DNA from: Marispirochaeta aestuarii
GTDB taxonomy: Bacteria; Spirochaetota; Spirochaetia; JC444; Marispirochaetaceae
Length of the DNA: 64,000 nt
Assembly: GCF_002087085.1 (NCBI RefSeq)
Contig: NZ_MWQY01000002.1
Location: 62,001-126,000, forward strand
Reading direction: 5' to 3'
The position numbers and the translations under genes are program-made. Position 1 is the first letter of the stretch, and each line of letters starts with the position of its first letter. The notes under the pieces were generated by a model. That model was not told the DNA's origin. It saw only the letters and a program-made list of their open reading frames with translations, and ran no database searches. Below are positions 9,803 through 18,651 of this stretch, piece after piece.

Positions 9803-9836
9803 ACCGGTGTCGATATTTTCGTTGACACCGGTTTTT
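9803..9836 (+). terminator. Rho-independent terminator after phnD
   Basis: A perfect 9-bp stem pairs ACCGGTGTC (9803-9811) with GACACCGGT (9824-9832) around a 12-nt loop and is followed by a run of T (9832-9836). It lies 22 nt after the phnD stop. Its 3' arm contains the TTGACA -35 box of the phnC promoter. Confidence 0.8.
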
Positions 9837-9850
9837 ATTGACACTACACT
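9822..9850 (+). promoter_or_regulatory. phnC promoter embedded in the phnD terminator
   Basis: TTGACA (9822-9827), 17 nt, TACACT (9845-9850), then only 8 nt to the phnC ATG at 9859. The -35 hexamer overlaps the 3' arm of the terminator hairpin. There is no Shine-Dalgarno, so the predicted transcript is leaderless or has a 1-2 nt leader. Confidence 0.65.
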
Positions 9851-9858
9851 GACTCATC

Positions 9859-10641
9859 ATGCTTGAAATAAAAGATCTCGTTAAGAGCTACGGGGCAAGC
9901 GAACCCGTATTGAAGGGTTTGAACTTCTCCACCCAGGACAAACATCTGACTGCCATTATCGGCTCCTCGGGGGCCGGAAAAAGTACAATGCTGCGCTGTA
10001 TCAACCGCCTGGTAACCGCGAATTCAGGGCAGATTCTTTTAGACGGTGTGGACCTTCTCACACTAAAGGGCAAAGCGCTGCAGCACGCCCGCAGAAAGAT
10101 CGGTATGATCTTTCAGGCCTACAACCTGATTGACCGCCTCACGGTTATGGAAAACGTGCTGTCCGGACGTCTGGGATACATTCCCTTCCTGCGGGGTGCC
10201 TTTCGCAAATTCCCCCAGGAGGACATCGACCACGCATACGCTCTGCTCAAGCGGGTCGGGCTCTCCCAGTACGTCAATAAACGCTGCGATGAACTCTCCG
10301 GAGGTGAACGTCAGCGCGTCGGCGCCGCCCGGGCCCTCATGCAGAATCCCAGTATTCTTCTGGCCGATGAGCCGACCGCCTCGCTGGACCCGAAAACCAG
10401 CGAGAGAATCATGGAGCTCATCGCTCAGCTGACGGAGGAGCTTCACCTGCCGGTGCTGATCAACCTGCACAACGTGGCCCAGGCCAAGCAGTATGCCGCC
10501 AGGATTGTCGGACTCCGGGGCGGGGTGATCGTGTTCGACGGAAAGCCCGATGAACTCACTGACGAACACCTGGAAAAAATCTACGCCGATAAAAAAGAGC
10601 TCGACGAACAGCTCCATCACCACACGGAGCAGAGCCGATGA
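9859..10641 (+). CDS. phnC: Phosphonate-type ABC transporter ATP-binding protein PhnC
   Basis: ATPase of the importer, 260 aa. Walker A is GSSGAGKS (35-42), the Q-loop region reads MIFQAYNLIDRLTVMENVLSG, the signature is LSGGERQRVG and Walker B is ILLADEPTASLDP; the switch histidine lies in INLHN. MIFQxxNLIDRLTVxxNVLxGRLG is characteristic of PhnC. It starts without a ribosome-binding site directly downstream of its own promoter. Its stop overlaps the phnE1 start by 4 nt. Confidence 0.92.
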   Translation: MLEIKDLVKSYGASEPVLKGLNFSTQDKHLTAIIGSSGAGKSTMLRCINRLVTANSGQILLDGVDLLTLKGKALQHARRKIGMIFQAYNLIDRLTVMENVLSGRLGYIPFLRGAFRKFPQEDIDHAYALLKRVGLSQYVNKRCDELSGGERQRVGAARALMQNPSILLADEPTASLDPKTSERIMELIAQLTEELHLPVLINLHNVAQAKQYAARIVGLRGGVIVFDGKPDELTDEHLEKIYADKKELDEQLHHHTEQSR

Positions 10642-11462
10642 ACAAAGCTCTGAGCGGCGGAGGATCCTCCGCCGGACATTTTCACTGGAAACGTCCTCCG
10701 TTTATTTCAAATCCGGTACTGCGCTACGGTCTCCTTACGGCCTTCGTCGTCTACTTTGCCTATGTATTCAATACCCTGGAGGTAAACCCCGAAAGGATTG
10801 TGCGGGGGATTCCCCGGGCAATGCAGATTTTCTCCGGCGCAATTCCCCCGGATTTCAGCGCCCGGGGCAAACTTATTTTTACCGGCTTCATCGAAAGTAT
10901 CCAGATAACCTTTCTGGCCACCTTTGCCGGCGTTTTACTGAGCATTCCCTTCGCCTTTGCGGCGGCCCGGAACATCGCGATACTGCCGATCTACGGACTC
11001 GGCAGGGGAATTATCATCGTCGCCCGCAGCCTGCACCCGGTGGTTCTGGGTGTGCTCTTTGTAAAGGCCGTCGGCTTCGGAGCCTTTGCCGGTGTTCTAA
11101 CCCTGATTATCTACACCCTCGGTTTCGTGGGAAAACTTCTGGCCGAAGCGATCGAGGAGATAAAGCACGGTCAGATCGAGGCGATCCGCTCCACGGGAGC
11201 GGGGTACTTCTCCGTTCTGGTTTACGCGGTTCTGCCTCAGATCATGCCCCGGCTTATCGGGCTTACCATGTACCAGCTCGATATCAATCTCCGGGCTTCG
11301 GCTGTCATCGGTCTTGTGGGTGCCGGGGGTATCGGCAACACCCTGAACTCCGCCTTCGGTCGATACGATTACGGTACCGCCTCCGCTATTCTGCTGGTGA
11401 TGATCATCATCATACTCTTCGCTGAATCGGTCAGTTCCAGGCTGAGGAGGTTCACGCGATGA
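10638..11462 (+). CDS. phnE: Phosphonate-type ABC transporter permease PhnE (first copy)
   Basis: Inner-membrane permease of 274 aa with about six TM helices. The BPD_transp_1 core has the EAA-like loop IEEIKHGQIEAIRSTGAGY and the family string VIGLVGAGGIGNTLNSAF. An extracytoplasmic segment after TM1 (IVRGIPRAMQIFSGAIPPDFS) is typical for PhnE. It overlaps phnC and the second phnE by 4 nt each, so the ATPase and both permeases are probably translationally coupled. Confidence 0.92.
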   Translation: MNKALSGGGSSAGHFHWKRPPFISNPVLRYGLLTAFVVYFAYVFNTLEVNPERIVRGIPRAMQIFSGAIPPDFSARGKLIFTGFIESIQITFLATFAGVLLSIPFAFAAARNIAILPIYGLGRGIIIVARSLHPVVLGVLFVKAVGFGAFAGVLTLIIYTLGFVGKLLAEAIEEIKHGQIEAIRSTGAGYFSVLVYAVLPQIMPRLIGLTMYQLDINLRASAVIGLVGAGGIGNTLNSAFGRYDYGTASAILLVMIIIILFAESVSSRLRRFTR

Positions 11463-12286
11463 AGAACCTTACAACGGCTCCTTTAAAGGACATCGGCGGA
11501 GAAAGCTTTCGCTGGGAACGCTACACCCCTCTTCAGCGCATGCGCCGTTTCGCGGGTATGTTTATCGTGGCGGGAATTCTCCTCTGGACCATCAGCACCA
11601 TCGACGTATTCTGGCCCTGGGTCTGGACTGCTCCCGCGGAGATGCAGGACATGATCTACCGCATGATCCCGCCCAATCCCCGGGCGCTGCCGGAGATTCT
11701 GCCGGCCCTGCTTGAGACTATAAATATAGCCAGCGTCGGCACCCTTCTGGCCATCATCATCTCCCTGCCGGTAGCCTATTTCGGCGCCCGGAACGTATCC
11801 CCCAACCGTTTTACCCTCGCCATCGCCCGGGTAATCATCGTTTCTTCCCGGTCCATCGATACCCTCATATGGGCATTGCTGTTTGTGGCCATACTGGGAC
11901 CCGGTCCCCTGGCCGGTGTTGTGGCGATCGCCTTCCGTTCCGTCGGATTCCTGGGCAAACTCATAGGGGAGAGCATAGAAGAGATGGACTGGGGACCCAT
12001 AGAGGCCCTGCAGGCATCCGGGGCATCCCAGGGGCATATCATCAATTACGCCATCGTACCGCAGATAATTCCCAGCTTCTGGGCCGTTGCGATCCTGCGA
12101 TGGGACATAAACATCCGGGAATCAACGGTTCTGGGCATGGTCGGCGCGGGCGGCATCGGCATGCTCTTCCAGGTGGCCATCGATCTGTTCCGATGGAACA
12201 CCGTGTCCATGGTACTGGTTTCCATCGTCGTGGTAGTACTATTCGGAGAGGTTGTAACGGGTATAGTACGACGTAAAATTATCTGA
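11459..12286 (+). CDS. phnE: Phosphonate-type ABC transporter permease PhnE (second copy)
   Basis: A 275-aa homologous permease. It shares the MxxMIPPNPxALPEILPALLETINIA pattern, the EEMDWGPIEALQASGASQ loop and TVLGMVGAGGIGMLFQ with the preceding PhnE, so the channel is probably a PhnE1-PhnE2 heterodimer. The gene is followed after only 14 nt by the glutamine synthetase-like gene, without a terminator, so the two are probably co-transcribed. Confidence 0.92.
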   Translation: MKNLTTAPLKDIGGESFRWERYTPLQRMRRFAGMFIVAGILLWTISTIDVFWPWVWTAPAEMQDMIYRMIPPNPRALPEILPALLETINIASVGTLLAIIISLPVAYFGARNVSPNRFTLAIARVIIVSSRSIDTLIWALLFVAILGPGPLAGVVAIAFRSVGFLGKLIGESIEEMDWGPIEALQASGASQGHIINYAIVPQIIPSFWAVAILRWDINIRESTVLGMVGAGGIGMLFQVAIDLFRWNTVSMVLVSIVVVVLFGEVVTGIVRRKII

Positions 12287-12300
12287 AAACGGGAAGGCCT

Positions 12301-13842
12301 ATGAACACGCATTTCGCACTGGAAAACCCCATTGAAGTTCTGACAGGAAAAAAAAGATCCGAACTTACCAGGGACGATCTGATCAACATCATCAATAAGA
12401 AGAACATCGAGCGACTGACCTTTCACTATACCGCCATCGACGGAAAGGTGAAGGAACTCCGCCTTCCCATTACCAGCCATGAACAGGCGGAGCTCGTTCT
12501 TGCCGAGGGAGAACGGGTTGACGGGTCCTCTCTCTTTAAAGGCGTTGTTGATGCGGGAAAATCCGACCTTTACGTTATTCCGGTCTATAAATCGGTGTTC
12601 ATAAACCCCTTCGATCATACGAGTCTCGATTTTGTCTGCCGTTTTGTTACCGGAGAGGGGGAACTTGCCCCCTTTGCTCCGGACAATCTCCTTGCCATTA
12701 CCCATCAGAAGCTGCAGGAGGAGTTCGATGTCGAGTTCAATGCCCTGGGAGAGCTGGAGTTTTACCTTGTGGGAAACTCGGAGCAGAACCTCTATCCTCT
12801 GCCGAATCAGAAGGGATACCACGGCAGCAGCCCGTATGTAAAAACAACCAGCATTGTCAATGAGATGCTCAAGGTTATGACCAACATAACCAGCGAAATA
12901 AAATATGCCCACAACGAAGTCGGCCTTATCAACAATCTGGAAATCGATAATCATCTTTTCAATGGGAAGCTGGCAGAACAGGTGGAGATCGAGTTTCTCC
13001 CCAGCCCGGTGGAGGATGCAGCCGATGTCGTGGTGCTGGGAAAATGGCTCTGCCAGAGCATTGCCAATCGCTACAACCTGATTGCCACCTTCTATCCGAA
13101 GATCCAGATCGGCGATGCCGGCAGCGGTCTCCATTTCCATACCATGCTCAAACGAAACAATAAAAACATCATGCTCGATGGCGATCAGGAACTGTCGGAG
13201 GACTCCCTCAAGCTGATCGGAGGGCTCTGCCGCTACGCCTCCACCCTGTCGGCCTTCGGCAATATGACCGCCGGATCCTTCCTGCGCCTGGTACCCCATC
13301 AGGAGGCACCCACGAAGGTCTGCTGGGGCTACTCCAACCGCAGTGCCCTGATCCGGGTCCCCCTGGGATGGCGGAACCTGGACAACCTGGCAATGAAGGT
13401 CAACCCTCAGCAGCGGCTTAAAGCGGAACGCAAGGACAGCCGGCAGACAGTGGAGCTCCGCAGCCCCGACGGAAGCGCGAATACCCACATGCTCCTTGCA
13501 GCCATGACTACCGCGGTGCTCTGGGCCTACCGAAATCCTGAAGAGGCGCTGAAGCTGGCGGACCAGAACTTTGTCTCCGGGAATATCCACAATAATCCCG
13601 ACAAGGAGCGGGAGTTCATCGACATCGCCACCAGCTGCGTGGAAACGGCACAGGCCCTGAATGATCACCGGGACTATTACATCCGGGACGGCTATTTCAC
13701 CGGCAGCCTGATCGACAAGGTCATCGAAATGCTCAACTCTGAAAATGACGAAGGCCTGAACAAGAAGATTCACTCCCTGCCGGAAGAAGACGGCAAAAAA
13801 CTCGCCGAAGATTATATCAAGCGGGGCATACAGAAATACTGA
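12301..13842 (+). CDS. Glutamine synthetase family protein (GlnA-like)
   Basis: A 513-aa member of the glutamine synthetase fold. The beta-grasp signature DGSSLFKGVVDAGKSD lies at 74-89. Catalytic-domain landmarks are GELEFYLV (E151, E153), EQVEIEFLP (226-234), GSGLHFH (274-280, ATP/ammonium-site histidine), RLVPHQEAPTK (329-339), NRSALIRVP (346-354) and VELRSPDGSAN. No adenylylation-loop tyrosine motif is seen. Sequence departs from housekeeping GlnA (for example FHYTAIDG and HFHTML), so a gamma-glutamyl-amine type ligase is as likely as true glutamine synthesis. Its place directly behind the phn-type importer is unusual. Confidence 0.85.
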   Translation: MNTHFALENPIEVLTGKKRSELTRDDLINIINKKNIERLTFHYTAIDGKVKELRLPITSHEQAELVLAEGERVDGSSLFKGVVDAGKSDLYVIPVYKSVFINPFDHTSLDFVCRFVTGEGELAPFAPDNLLAITHQKLQEEFDVEFNALGELEFYLVGNSEQNLYPLPNQKGYHGSSPYVKTTSIVNEMLKVMTNITSEIKYAHNEVGLINNLEIDNHLFNGKLAEQVEIEFLPSPVEDAADVVVLGKWLCQSIANRYNLIATFYPKIQIGDAGSGLHFHTMLKRNNKNIMLDGDQELSEDSLKLIGGLCRYASTLSAFGNMTAGSFLRLVPHQEAPTKVCWGYSNRSALIRVPLGWRNLDNLAMKVNPQQRLKAERKDSRQTVELRSPDGSANTHMLLAAMTTAVLWAYRNPEEALKLADQNFVSGNIHNNPDKEREFIDIATSCVETAQALNDHRDYYIRDGYFTGSLIDKVIEMLNSENDEGLNKKIHSLPEEDGKKLAEDYIKRGIQKY

Positions 13843-13856
13843 GCAGGAAAGACGTA

Positions 13857-16130
13857 ATGAAGGGAAAAATCCCTGCACTGATACTGATTACAATGTACCT
13901 TCTGGTAAAGCCGGTGTTTTCGGAAACGGAACAGTTCCCGGATCACAGGGAACGTCCCATCGTGGCCCTTGCCCTGGAAGGCGGTGGGGCTCTCGGAATC
14001 GCCCACATCGGCGTAATACGGGTACTGGAAGAAGCCGGGATTCCCGTTGACATTGTCACGGGCACCAGTATGGGCTCGATCGTGGGGGGGCTCTACGCCA
14101 CAGGCTTCAGCGTAGCTGAACTTGAAGCCCTGGCAACCGAAACCGACTGGATCAGCCTCTTCTCCGAATACGCCGTGGCACGAAACGAAAGCTACCGGGC
14201 CCTTGAGGAGTGGCGACGATATTTTCTTTCCGTCGGTATTTCGGACAGTGAGACACCCGCCGCGGGGGGACTCCTCTCGGGCAACCGGATTCTCAGCTAC
14301 ATGGACAGCCTTACGTATGAGATACCGGGAGAGCTGGATTTCGACGATCTTCCCCGCCGCTACCGTGCGGTGGCTACGGATTTCAGTACCGGAGAAGAGG
14401 TGGTTATCGGAGAAGGCTCCCTGTCCGAAGCCATGCGGGCCAGCATGGGAATACCAGGGGTATTTGCCCCCTATGTGCTGAAAAACCGTCCTCTGATAGA
14501 CGGAGGAATCGTGAACAACCTTCCGGTGGATCTGGCCCGCGCCATGGGAGCGGACATCGTCATTGCCGTTGACGTGGAAGGTGGTTTTTCCAGCCAGCAG
14601 AGCTACCTGGACCTTTCACCCATCGAAAACCTTTCAAGAACCGTTGACCTGATCCTGGACGCCAATGTGAGCGGCCAGCTGGAAAACGCCGACTACGTTA
14701 TCCAGGTTCCCCTTGAGGCATACAGCGCCGCCGACTTTCAGCGAAGCGAAGAGATCATGCTGGCCGGCCGGTACCGGGCCGAAGAACTGCTGGATGAACT
14801 GATCTACCTGCGCAGCCGTATTATGCAGGGACATGAAGAAAACGCATCTCCTGCTGTTAGCCTGGAGCCGGAGGAGCCCATCGCAGGTTTCCACTATTCC
14901 GGAGGAAGCCCGGAAGACCGGAAAAACGCACGACGCATTCTTGATCCCCTGGCAGGAAAGCGTATTGAACCGAATGAGCTTGCCGACCGGGTTGTCGATA
15001 TCTACCGGGAATGTGCCCCCGAAAGCATCCGTATAAAGCGATCTCCGGGTACGGAGAATATTCTTGTAGTGGAAATCGAATCAAGAAAGCCCAGGAAGAA
15101 CAGACTCCGCATGGGCCTCAGTTACGGAGGTACCTACGCTGATTCCATTTCCAGCAGGCTCCAGTTTACCCAGGGCATTGTTCTGGGGAACCTTCTGTGG
15201 CCGGGGCTTGAATTGAGCCTTGATGTCGAGATCCTGGGAGCCCTGGGATTAAAAGCCGGAGTCTACCAGGCCCTGGGGGAACGCTTCTATCTGGAAACCG
15301 GCGTGTTTGTTCGCAGGGATTTTGAAACCTATTATGCCTCGGACGAAGATGAATCCGCGGTGGACTATATCTTTTACGAGACTGAATCCCAGATTGACGG
15401 AACCTTCGGCTTTTATCCCTGGCCCGGCTCAAGGCTGCACGTCGGGCTTTCCAGGGAATGGATTGCCGATACTGCGGCGGACGTCTACCTTCCCGAGCTG
15501 GCGGAAAAAGACATACTGCTGGCCCGGGCGGGATTCGATCTGCTCCGCCTGGACAGCCCCCTGTTTCCCATGCGGGGAGCTGCCCTGGAAATGATGTTTC
15601 AACGGGGTATCCCGACACCCTTCTCCTCCCGGGAGTTCAGCACCTTTTCCACCAGAGGCGAGTTCCAAATCCCCCTGGGAAGAAATCTTTCCCTGGGTTA
15701 CCTTTTTGATGCCGGTGTAGACTTCACCGGAGAGGTTGACCACCCGGATTCCGCACCGTATCTGCACAAGCCCGAGCTGGGGGGACGCCGTCTTTTTCCA
15801 AATCCCCTTTCTGCGGATAAACGTTTCGGAAGCTTTGTTCTAGGCAACGGTCTGGAACTGACCAGGCGACTGAGGTTTATGGAAAGGACCCTTCCCCTCC
15901 CCCTCTTCGCCCGGTTTCATTTTGCCTCCGGTCTGGTCTACAGGGAGTTTGACAGCCCCGGGGAGATCGAACCTCTCCTTCACTGGAGTTCCTCCCTGGG
16001 TGCAGGCCTCAGACTCAACGACGGCTTCGGCGTGCTTTTGCGGGGCGGCCTGGCCGGCAGTGGAAACGGGGTTCTTTCTCCATATTTCGCCATCGATCTG
16101 GGAACACTGCAGAGCAGAAGGCTCTTCTGA
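13857..16130 (+). CDS. Patatin-like phospholipase with POTRA-like region and C-terminal beta-barrel (PlpD-type)
   Basis: A 757-aa secreted or outer-membrane protein. After a signal peptide (about 1-22) comes a patatin domain with oxyanion EGGGALG (41-47), nucleophile in GTSMG (Ser71) and the dyad aspartate in DGG (Asp215). A short POTRA-like segment (about 345-410) is followed by some 340 residues of alternating beta-strands ending in a typical outer-membrane barrel tail (SPYFAIDLGTLQSRRLF). This is the layout of type Vd patatin secretion proteins such as PlpD. It lies 14 nt after the glutamine synthetase-like gene, so it may share the phn transcript. Confidence 0.88.
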   Translation: MKGKIPALILITMYLLVKPVFSETEQFPDHRERPIVALALEGGGALGIAHIGVIRVLEEAGIPVDIVTGTSMGSIVGGLYATGFSVAELEALATETDWISLFSEYAVARNESYRALEEWRRYFLSVGISDSETPAAGGLLSGNRILSYMDSLTYEIPGELDFDDLPRRYRAVATDFSTGEEVVIGEGSLSEAMRASMGIPGVFAPYVLKNRPLIDGGIVNNLPVDLARAMGADIVIAVDVEGGFSSQQSYLDLSPIENLSRTVDLILDANVSGQLENADYVIQVPLEAYSAADFQRSEEIMLAGRYRAEELLDELIYLRSRIMQGHEENASPAVSLEPEEPIAGFHYSGGSPEDRKNARRILDPLAGKRIEPNELADRVVDIYRECAPESIRIKRSPGTENILVVEIESRKPRKNRLRMGLSYGGTYADSISSRLQFTQGIVLGNLLWPGLELSLDVEILGALGLKAGVYQALGERFYLETGVFVRRDFETYYASDEDESAVDYIFYETESQIDGTFGFYPWPGSRLHVGLSREWIADTAADVYLPELAEKDILLARAGFDLLRLDSPLFPMRGAALEMMFQRGIPTPFSSREFSTFSTRGEFQIPLGRNLSLGYLFDAGVDFTGEVDHPDSAPYLHKPELGGRRLFPNPLSADKRFGSFVLGNGLELTRRLRFMERTLPLPLFARFHFASGLVYREFDSPGEIEPLLHWSSSLGAGLRLNDGFGVLLRGGLAGSGNGVLSPYFAIDLGTLQSRRLF

Positions 16131-16138
16131 TGACAATC

Positions 16139-16166
16139 ATCCTGACGACAGGATACCCCTTTTTTA
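16139..16166 (+). terminator. Weak terminator after the patatin gene
   Basis: ATCCTG (16139-16144) pairs with CAGGAT (16149-16154) around an ACGA tetraloop, followed by ACCCC and a run of six T. The stem is only 6 bp, so efficiency is uncertain. Confidence 0.45.
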
Positions 16167-16179
16167 CAGCCCCTCTTCC

Positions 16180-16207
16180 TTGACAGCCTGATATACCCGT
16201 GTAAATA
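16180..16207 (+). promoter_or_regulatory. Candidate promoter of the FAD oxidoreductase gene
   Basis: A consensus TTGACA at 16180-16185 is followed after 16 nt by TAAATA (16202-16207). The predicted start is near 16214, about 25 nt before the ATG at 16239, with GGGGGAG in between as ribosome-binding site. Confidence 0.55.
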
Positions 16208-16238
16208 TTCTGTAATATCACTCCGGGGGAGTACCTGT

Positions 16239-18251
16239 ATGAGCAGCACCAGTTACACGAAACTTGAGCCAGTAGAAATCGATTCCGTAAAAATACCCTG
16301 CAGTTATTGCCACACCCTGGTCCTCGGCAGCGGTTGCGCCTCTTTAAGTACGGCGGTCCGCCTGAAACGCGCAGGCCTTGAGGATTTATGCATTGTAACC
16401 GACAACATCTTCGGCGGAACATCCCGCAATACCGGTTCGGACAAACAGACATACTATAAATTGAGCGATTCAACCAGGGATCCCGACACGCCCTACCGCA
16501 TGGCCGAAGCCCTGACAGCCGGCGGAGCCATGCACGGCGACATAGCCCTTATCGAAGCCATCGGATCGGAGAACGGCTTTTACAACCTGGTGGGGATGGG
16601 TGTCCCCTTTCCGTACAACCCCTGGGGAGGATTTACCGGCTACAAAACCGACCATGATCCGCTGCAGCGGGGTGTATCCCTGGGCCCTTACACTTCAAAA
16701 CTGATGACCGAATACCTGGAAAGGGAATGCCGTACCCTGGGAATCGATATCATGGACCATCACGACGTGGTAAAACTGATAAGGCTGGATGACCGGGCAG
16801 CCGGAGCACTGATCATGAATAAGCGGGAAATGGATACGGACTCCCGGGGGCTCAGGCTTATTCTCTGCGACAACCTGGTTTTCGGTCTCGGAGGCCCCGG
16901 CGGTTTCTATGAAAAAACGGTCTATCCAAAACCGCAAAACGGAGGCATCGGGCTGGCCCTGGAAATCGGGGCGACAGCTGCCAACCTGACGGAATCCCAG
17001 TATGGTCTTACCTCCCAGAAATTCCGCTGGAACCTCTCCGGCAGTTACCATCAGGTTCTGCCCCGCTACTACAGCATAGACGGGGAGACCGGTGAGACCT
17101 TCGATTTTCTGAACGACTATTTTCCCGACATGGCTTCCCTTATGAACGCAGTCTTTCTGAAGGGCTACCAGTGGCCCTTCGATCCCCGCAAGATCCCCGA
17201 TTACGGCTCCTCCCTGCTGGACGTTCTGGTTTACCGGGAAACGGAGATCCTGGGACGCAAAGTCTATATGGATTTCCGGGAGAACCCGAAAGGGAACGAT
17301 CACATCGGCCGCTTCGATCCCGCTCTTCTGGGCCGGGAAGCGGCTGAATACTGGAGAAACTCCGGCATAGACGGAACAACGCCTATAGAACGGCTCAGGC
17401 AGCTGAATCCCGCGGCCATTCAGCTCTACCTGGACCACAACATCGATCTTGCCGCAGAACCCCTGGAGATGGCGGTCTCCGCCCAGCACAACAACGGAGG
17501 ACTCGCCGCGGATATCTGGTGGGAGTCGGTGAACATCCGGCGGCTGTTCCCGGTGGGGGAAGCCAACGGCACCCACGGCGCGGCCCGCCCCGGCGGAACC
17601 GCCCTTAACTCCGGACAGGTGGGAGCCTTCCGGGCGGCCCAGAAAATCGCCCTTGCCTACCGGGACAAGACTCTGGATACGGAGAAGGCCCGGGATTCCG
17701 GCCGCCGGGCTGCCTCAGAAATACTGGGAATACTACAGCAATTAACAGCCGGAACCCCTGTTCCCGACTGCGACAGAGAGTACAAGACCGGGTTTCAGCA
17801 GCGCATGAGCAGATATGCCGCCGCTGTGAGGAGCGCACAGACAGCAAAAGAGGCAAAGGCGGCCGCCGAAAAGCAGCAGAAAGATTACACCGAACTGCGG
17901 GTCGATCCCATGCGTCTTTCTATAGCCCTCAAGCTGCGGCACATGGTCTTTGCCCATCGGATGTACCTTGAAGCCATAGCCGACTATATTCAGCAGGGAG
18001 GCGGAAGCCGGGCATCCTCCCTGGTTATAGCCGCGGAGGGGCAGGAAGGAACCCCGGTTCATCCCCTCTTACCTGACTGGCGCATAGTGCCGGAGAACCT
18101 GAAGCTGCGGGGCAGGATTCAACACATCCGCTGGAACCCCGACACAAAGAAACCGGAGTTCGACTGGATTGACACACGGCCCATTCCGACGGAGGATTCC
18201 TGGTTCGAGACGGTCTGGGCCCGATACCTCGACGGTTCGGTGTTCAAATAA
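16239..18251 (+). CDS. FAD-dependent oxidoreductase of the fumarate reductase/succinate dehydrogenase flavoprotein type
   Basis: A 670-aa flavoprotein. An N-terminal dinucleotide-binding motif (VLGSGCASLSTAVRLKRAG) is followed by a flavin loop GGTSRNTGSDKQTYY. Near residue 430 lies the FAD-binding C-terminal block FPVGEANGTHGAARPGG followed by ALNSGQ, as in the FrdA/SdhA family. The substrate-binding region is not that of classical FrdA, and no heme or iron-sulfur domain is attached. The C-terminal helical part (about 490-620) resembles that of SdhA. It is followed within about 30 nt by a small CMD-like gene, so the two may work together; substrate unknown. Confidence 0.8.
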   Translation: MSSTSYTKLEPVEIDSVKIPCSYCHTLVLGSGCASLSTAVRLKRAGLEDLCIVTDNIFGGTSRNTGSDKQTYYKLSDSTRDPDTPYRMAEALTAGGAMHGDIALIEAIGSENGFYNLVGMGVPFPYNPWGGFTGYKTDHDPLQRGVSLGPYTSKLMTEYLERECRTLGIDIMDHHDVVKLIRLDDRAAGALIMNKREMDTDSRGLRLILCDNLVFGLGGPGGFYEKTVYPKPQNGGIGLALEIGATAANLTESQYGLTSQKFRWNLSGSYHQVLPRYYSIDGETGETFDFLNDYFPDMASLMNAVFLKGYQWPFDPRKIPDYGSSLLDVLVYRETEILGRKVYMDFRENPKGNDHIGRFDPALLGREAAEYWRNSGIDGTTPIERLRQLNPAAIQLYLDHNIDLAAEPLEMAVSAQHNNGGLAADIWWESVNIRRLFPVGEANGTHGAARPGGTALNSGQVGAFRAAQKIALAYRDKTLDTEKARDSGRRAASEILGILQQLTAGTPVPDCDREYKTGFQQRMSRYAAAVRSAQTAKEAKAAAEKQQKDYTELRVDPMRLSIALKLRHMVFAHRMYLEAIADYIQQGGGSRASSLVIAAEGQEGTPVHPLLPDWRIVPENLKLRGRIQHIRWNPDTKKPEFDWIDTRPIPTEDSWFETVWARYLDGSVFK

Positions 18252-18283
18252 ATTGCTGGAAATCACACTATATGGAGTATCAA

Positions 18284-18586
18284 ATGAGTTTCAATCCCTT
18301 AGCCCCCATTGAAAAAAACGACAAGGATCTCTACGCCTATGTGGAACACGGCAGAAGTATGGCCCTTGAAGCCGGATCCCTGGGAAGGATGGAAAAACTG
18401 CTTATCGCCATGGCCCTGGACGCCGCCCATGGAGCAGCCAACGGGGTAAAATCCCTTGCCCTTCAGGCTATGGAGGCCGGAGCGAGCAGAGAACAGGTTA
18501 TGGAGGCCCTGCGGGTCGCCGCCTACATCAGCGGTGTGGGAAGCGTCTACACAGCGGCGGCAGGGCTTCAGGACGTACTGAACTGA
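18284..18586 (+). CDS. Carboxymuconolactone decarboxylase (CMD)/AhpD-like small protein lacking the CxxC
   Basis: A 100-aa all-helical protein. I choose the ATG at 18284 because GGAG (18274-18277) lies 6 nt upstream; an earlier in-frame ATG at 18272 lacks a good site. The segment LLIAMALDAAHGAANGVKSLALQAMEAGASREQVMEALRVAAYISGVGS matches the CMD helix pair (AGAxxEQVMEAL). The positions that normally hold the redox pair CxxC and following His carry small residues and the protein has no cysteine. It may be a subunit or scaffold of the adjacent FAD enzyme. Confidence 0.7.
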   Translation: MSFNPLAPIEKNDKDLYAYVEHGRSMALEAGSLGRMEKLLIAMALDAAHGAANGVKSLALQAMEAGASREQVMEALRVAAYISGVGSVYTAAAGLQDVLN

Positions 18587-18590
18587 GCCT

Positions 18591-18628
18591 TTAAAAAATC
18601 CCCCTGCGGACGGAAGCCGTCAGGGGGG
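18591..18628 (-). terminator. Terminator of the ADH operon (minus strand)
   Basis: A GC-rich hairpin (CCCCCTG at 18600-18606 with CAGGGGG at 18621-18627, inner ACGG/CCGT, one 3-nt bulge) lies between converging stops. On the minus strand it is followed by ATTTTTTAA, making it a good rho-independent terminator for the 21.6-18.65 kb operon. On the plus strand the T-tract is weak. Confidence 0.75.
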
Positions 18629-18651
18629 ACTGTTATTGCGGTCCAAGGATC

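Noticed and set aside
8792-12286. Complete phosphonate utilisation locus
   Set aside because: Only transport genes are present; no C-P lyase (phnG-M), phosphonatase or PtxD homologue lies in the window.
12046-13878. A 610-codon open frame antisense to the glutamine synthetase-like gene
   Set aside because: The plus-strand gene carries the complete set of glutamine synthetase motifs; the antisense product has none and overlaps the phnE and patatin gene ends as well.
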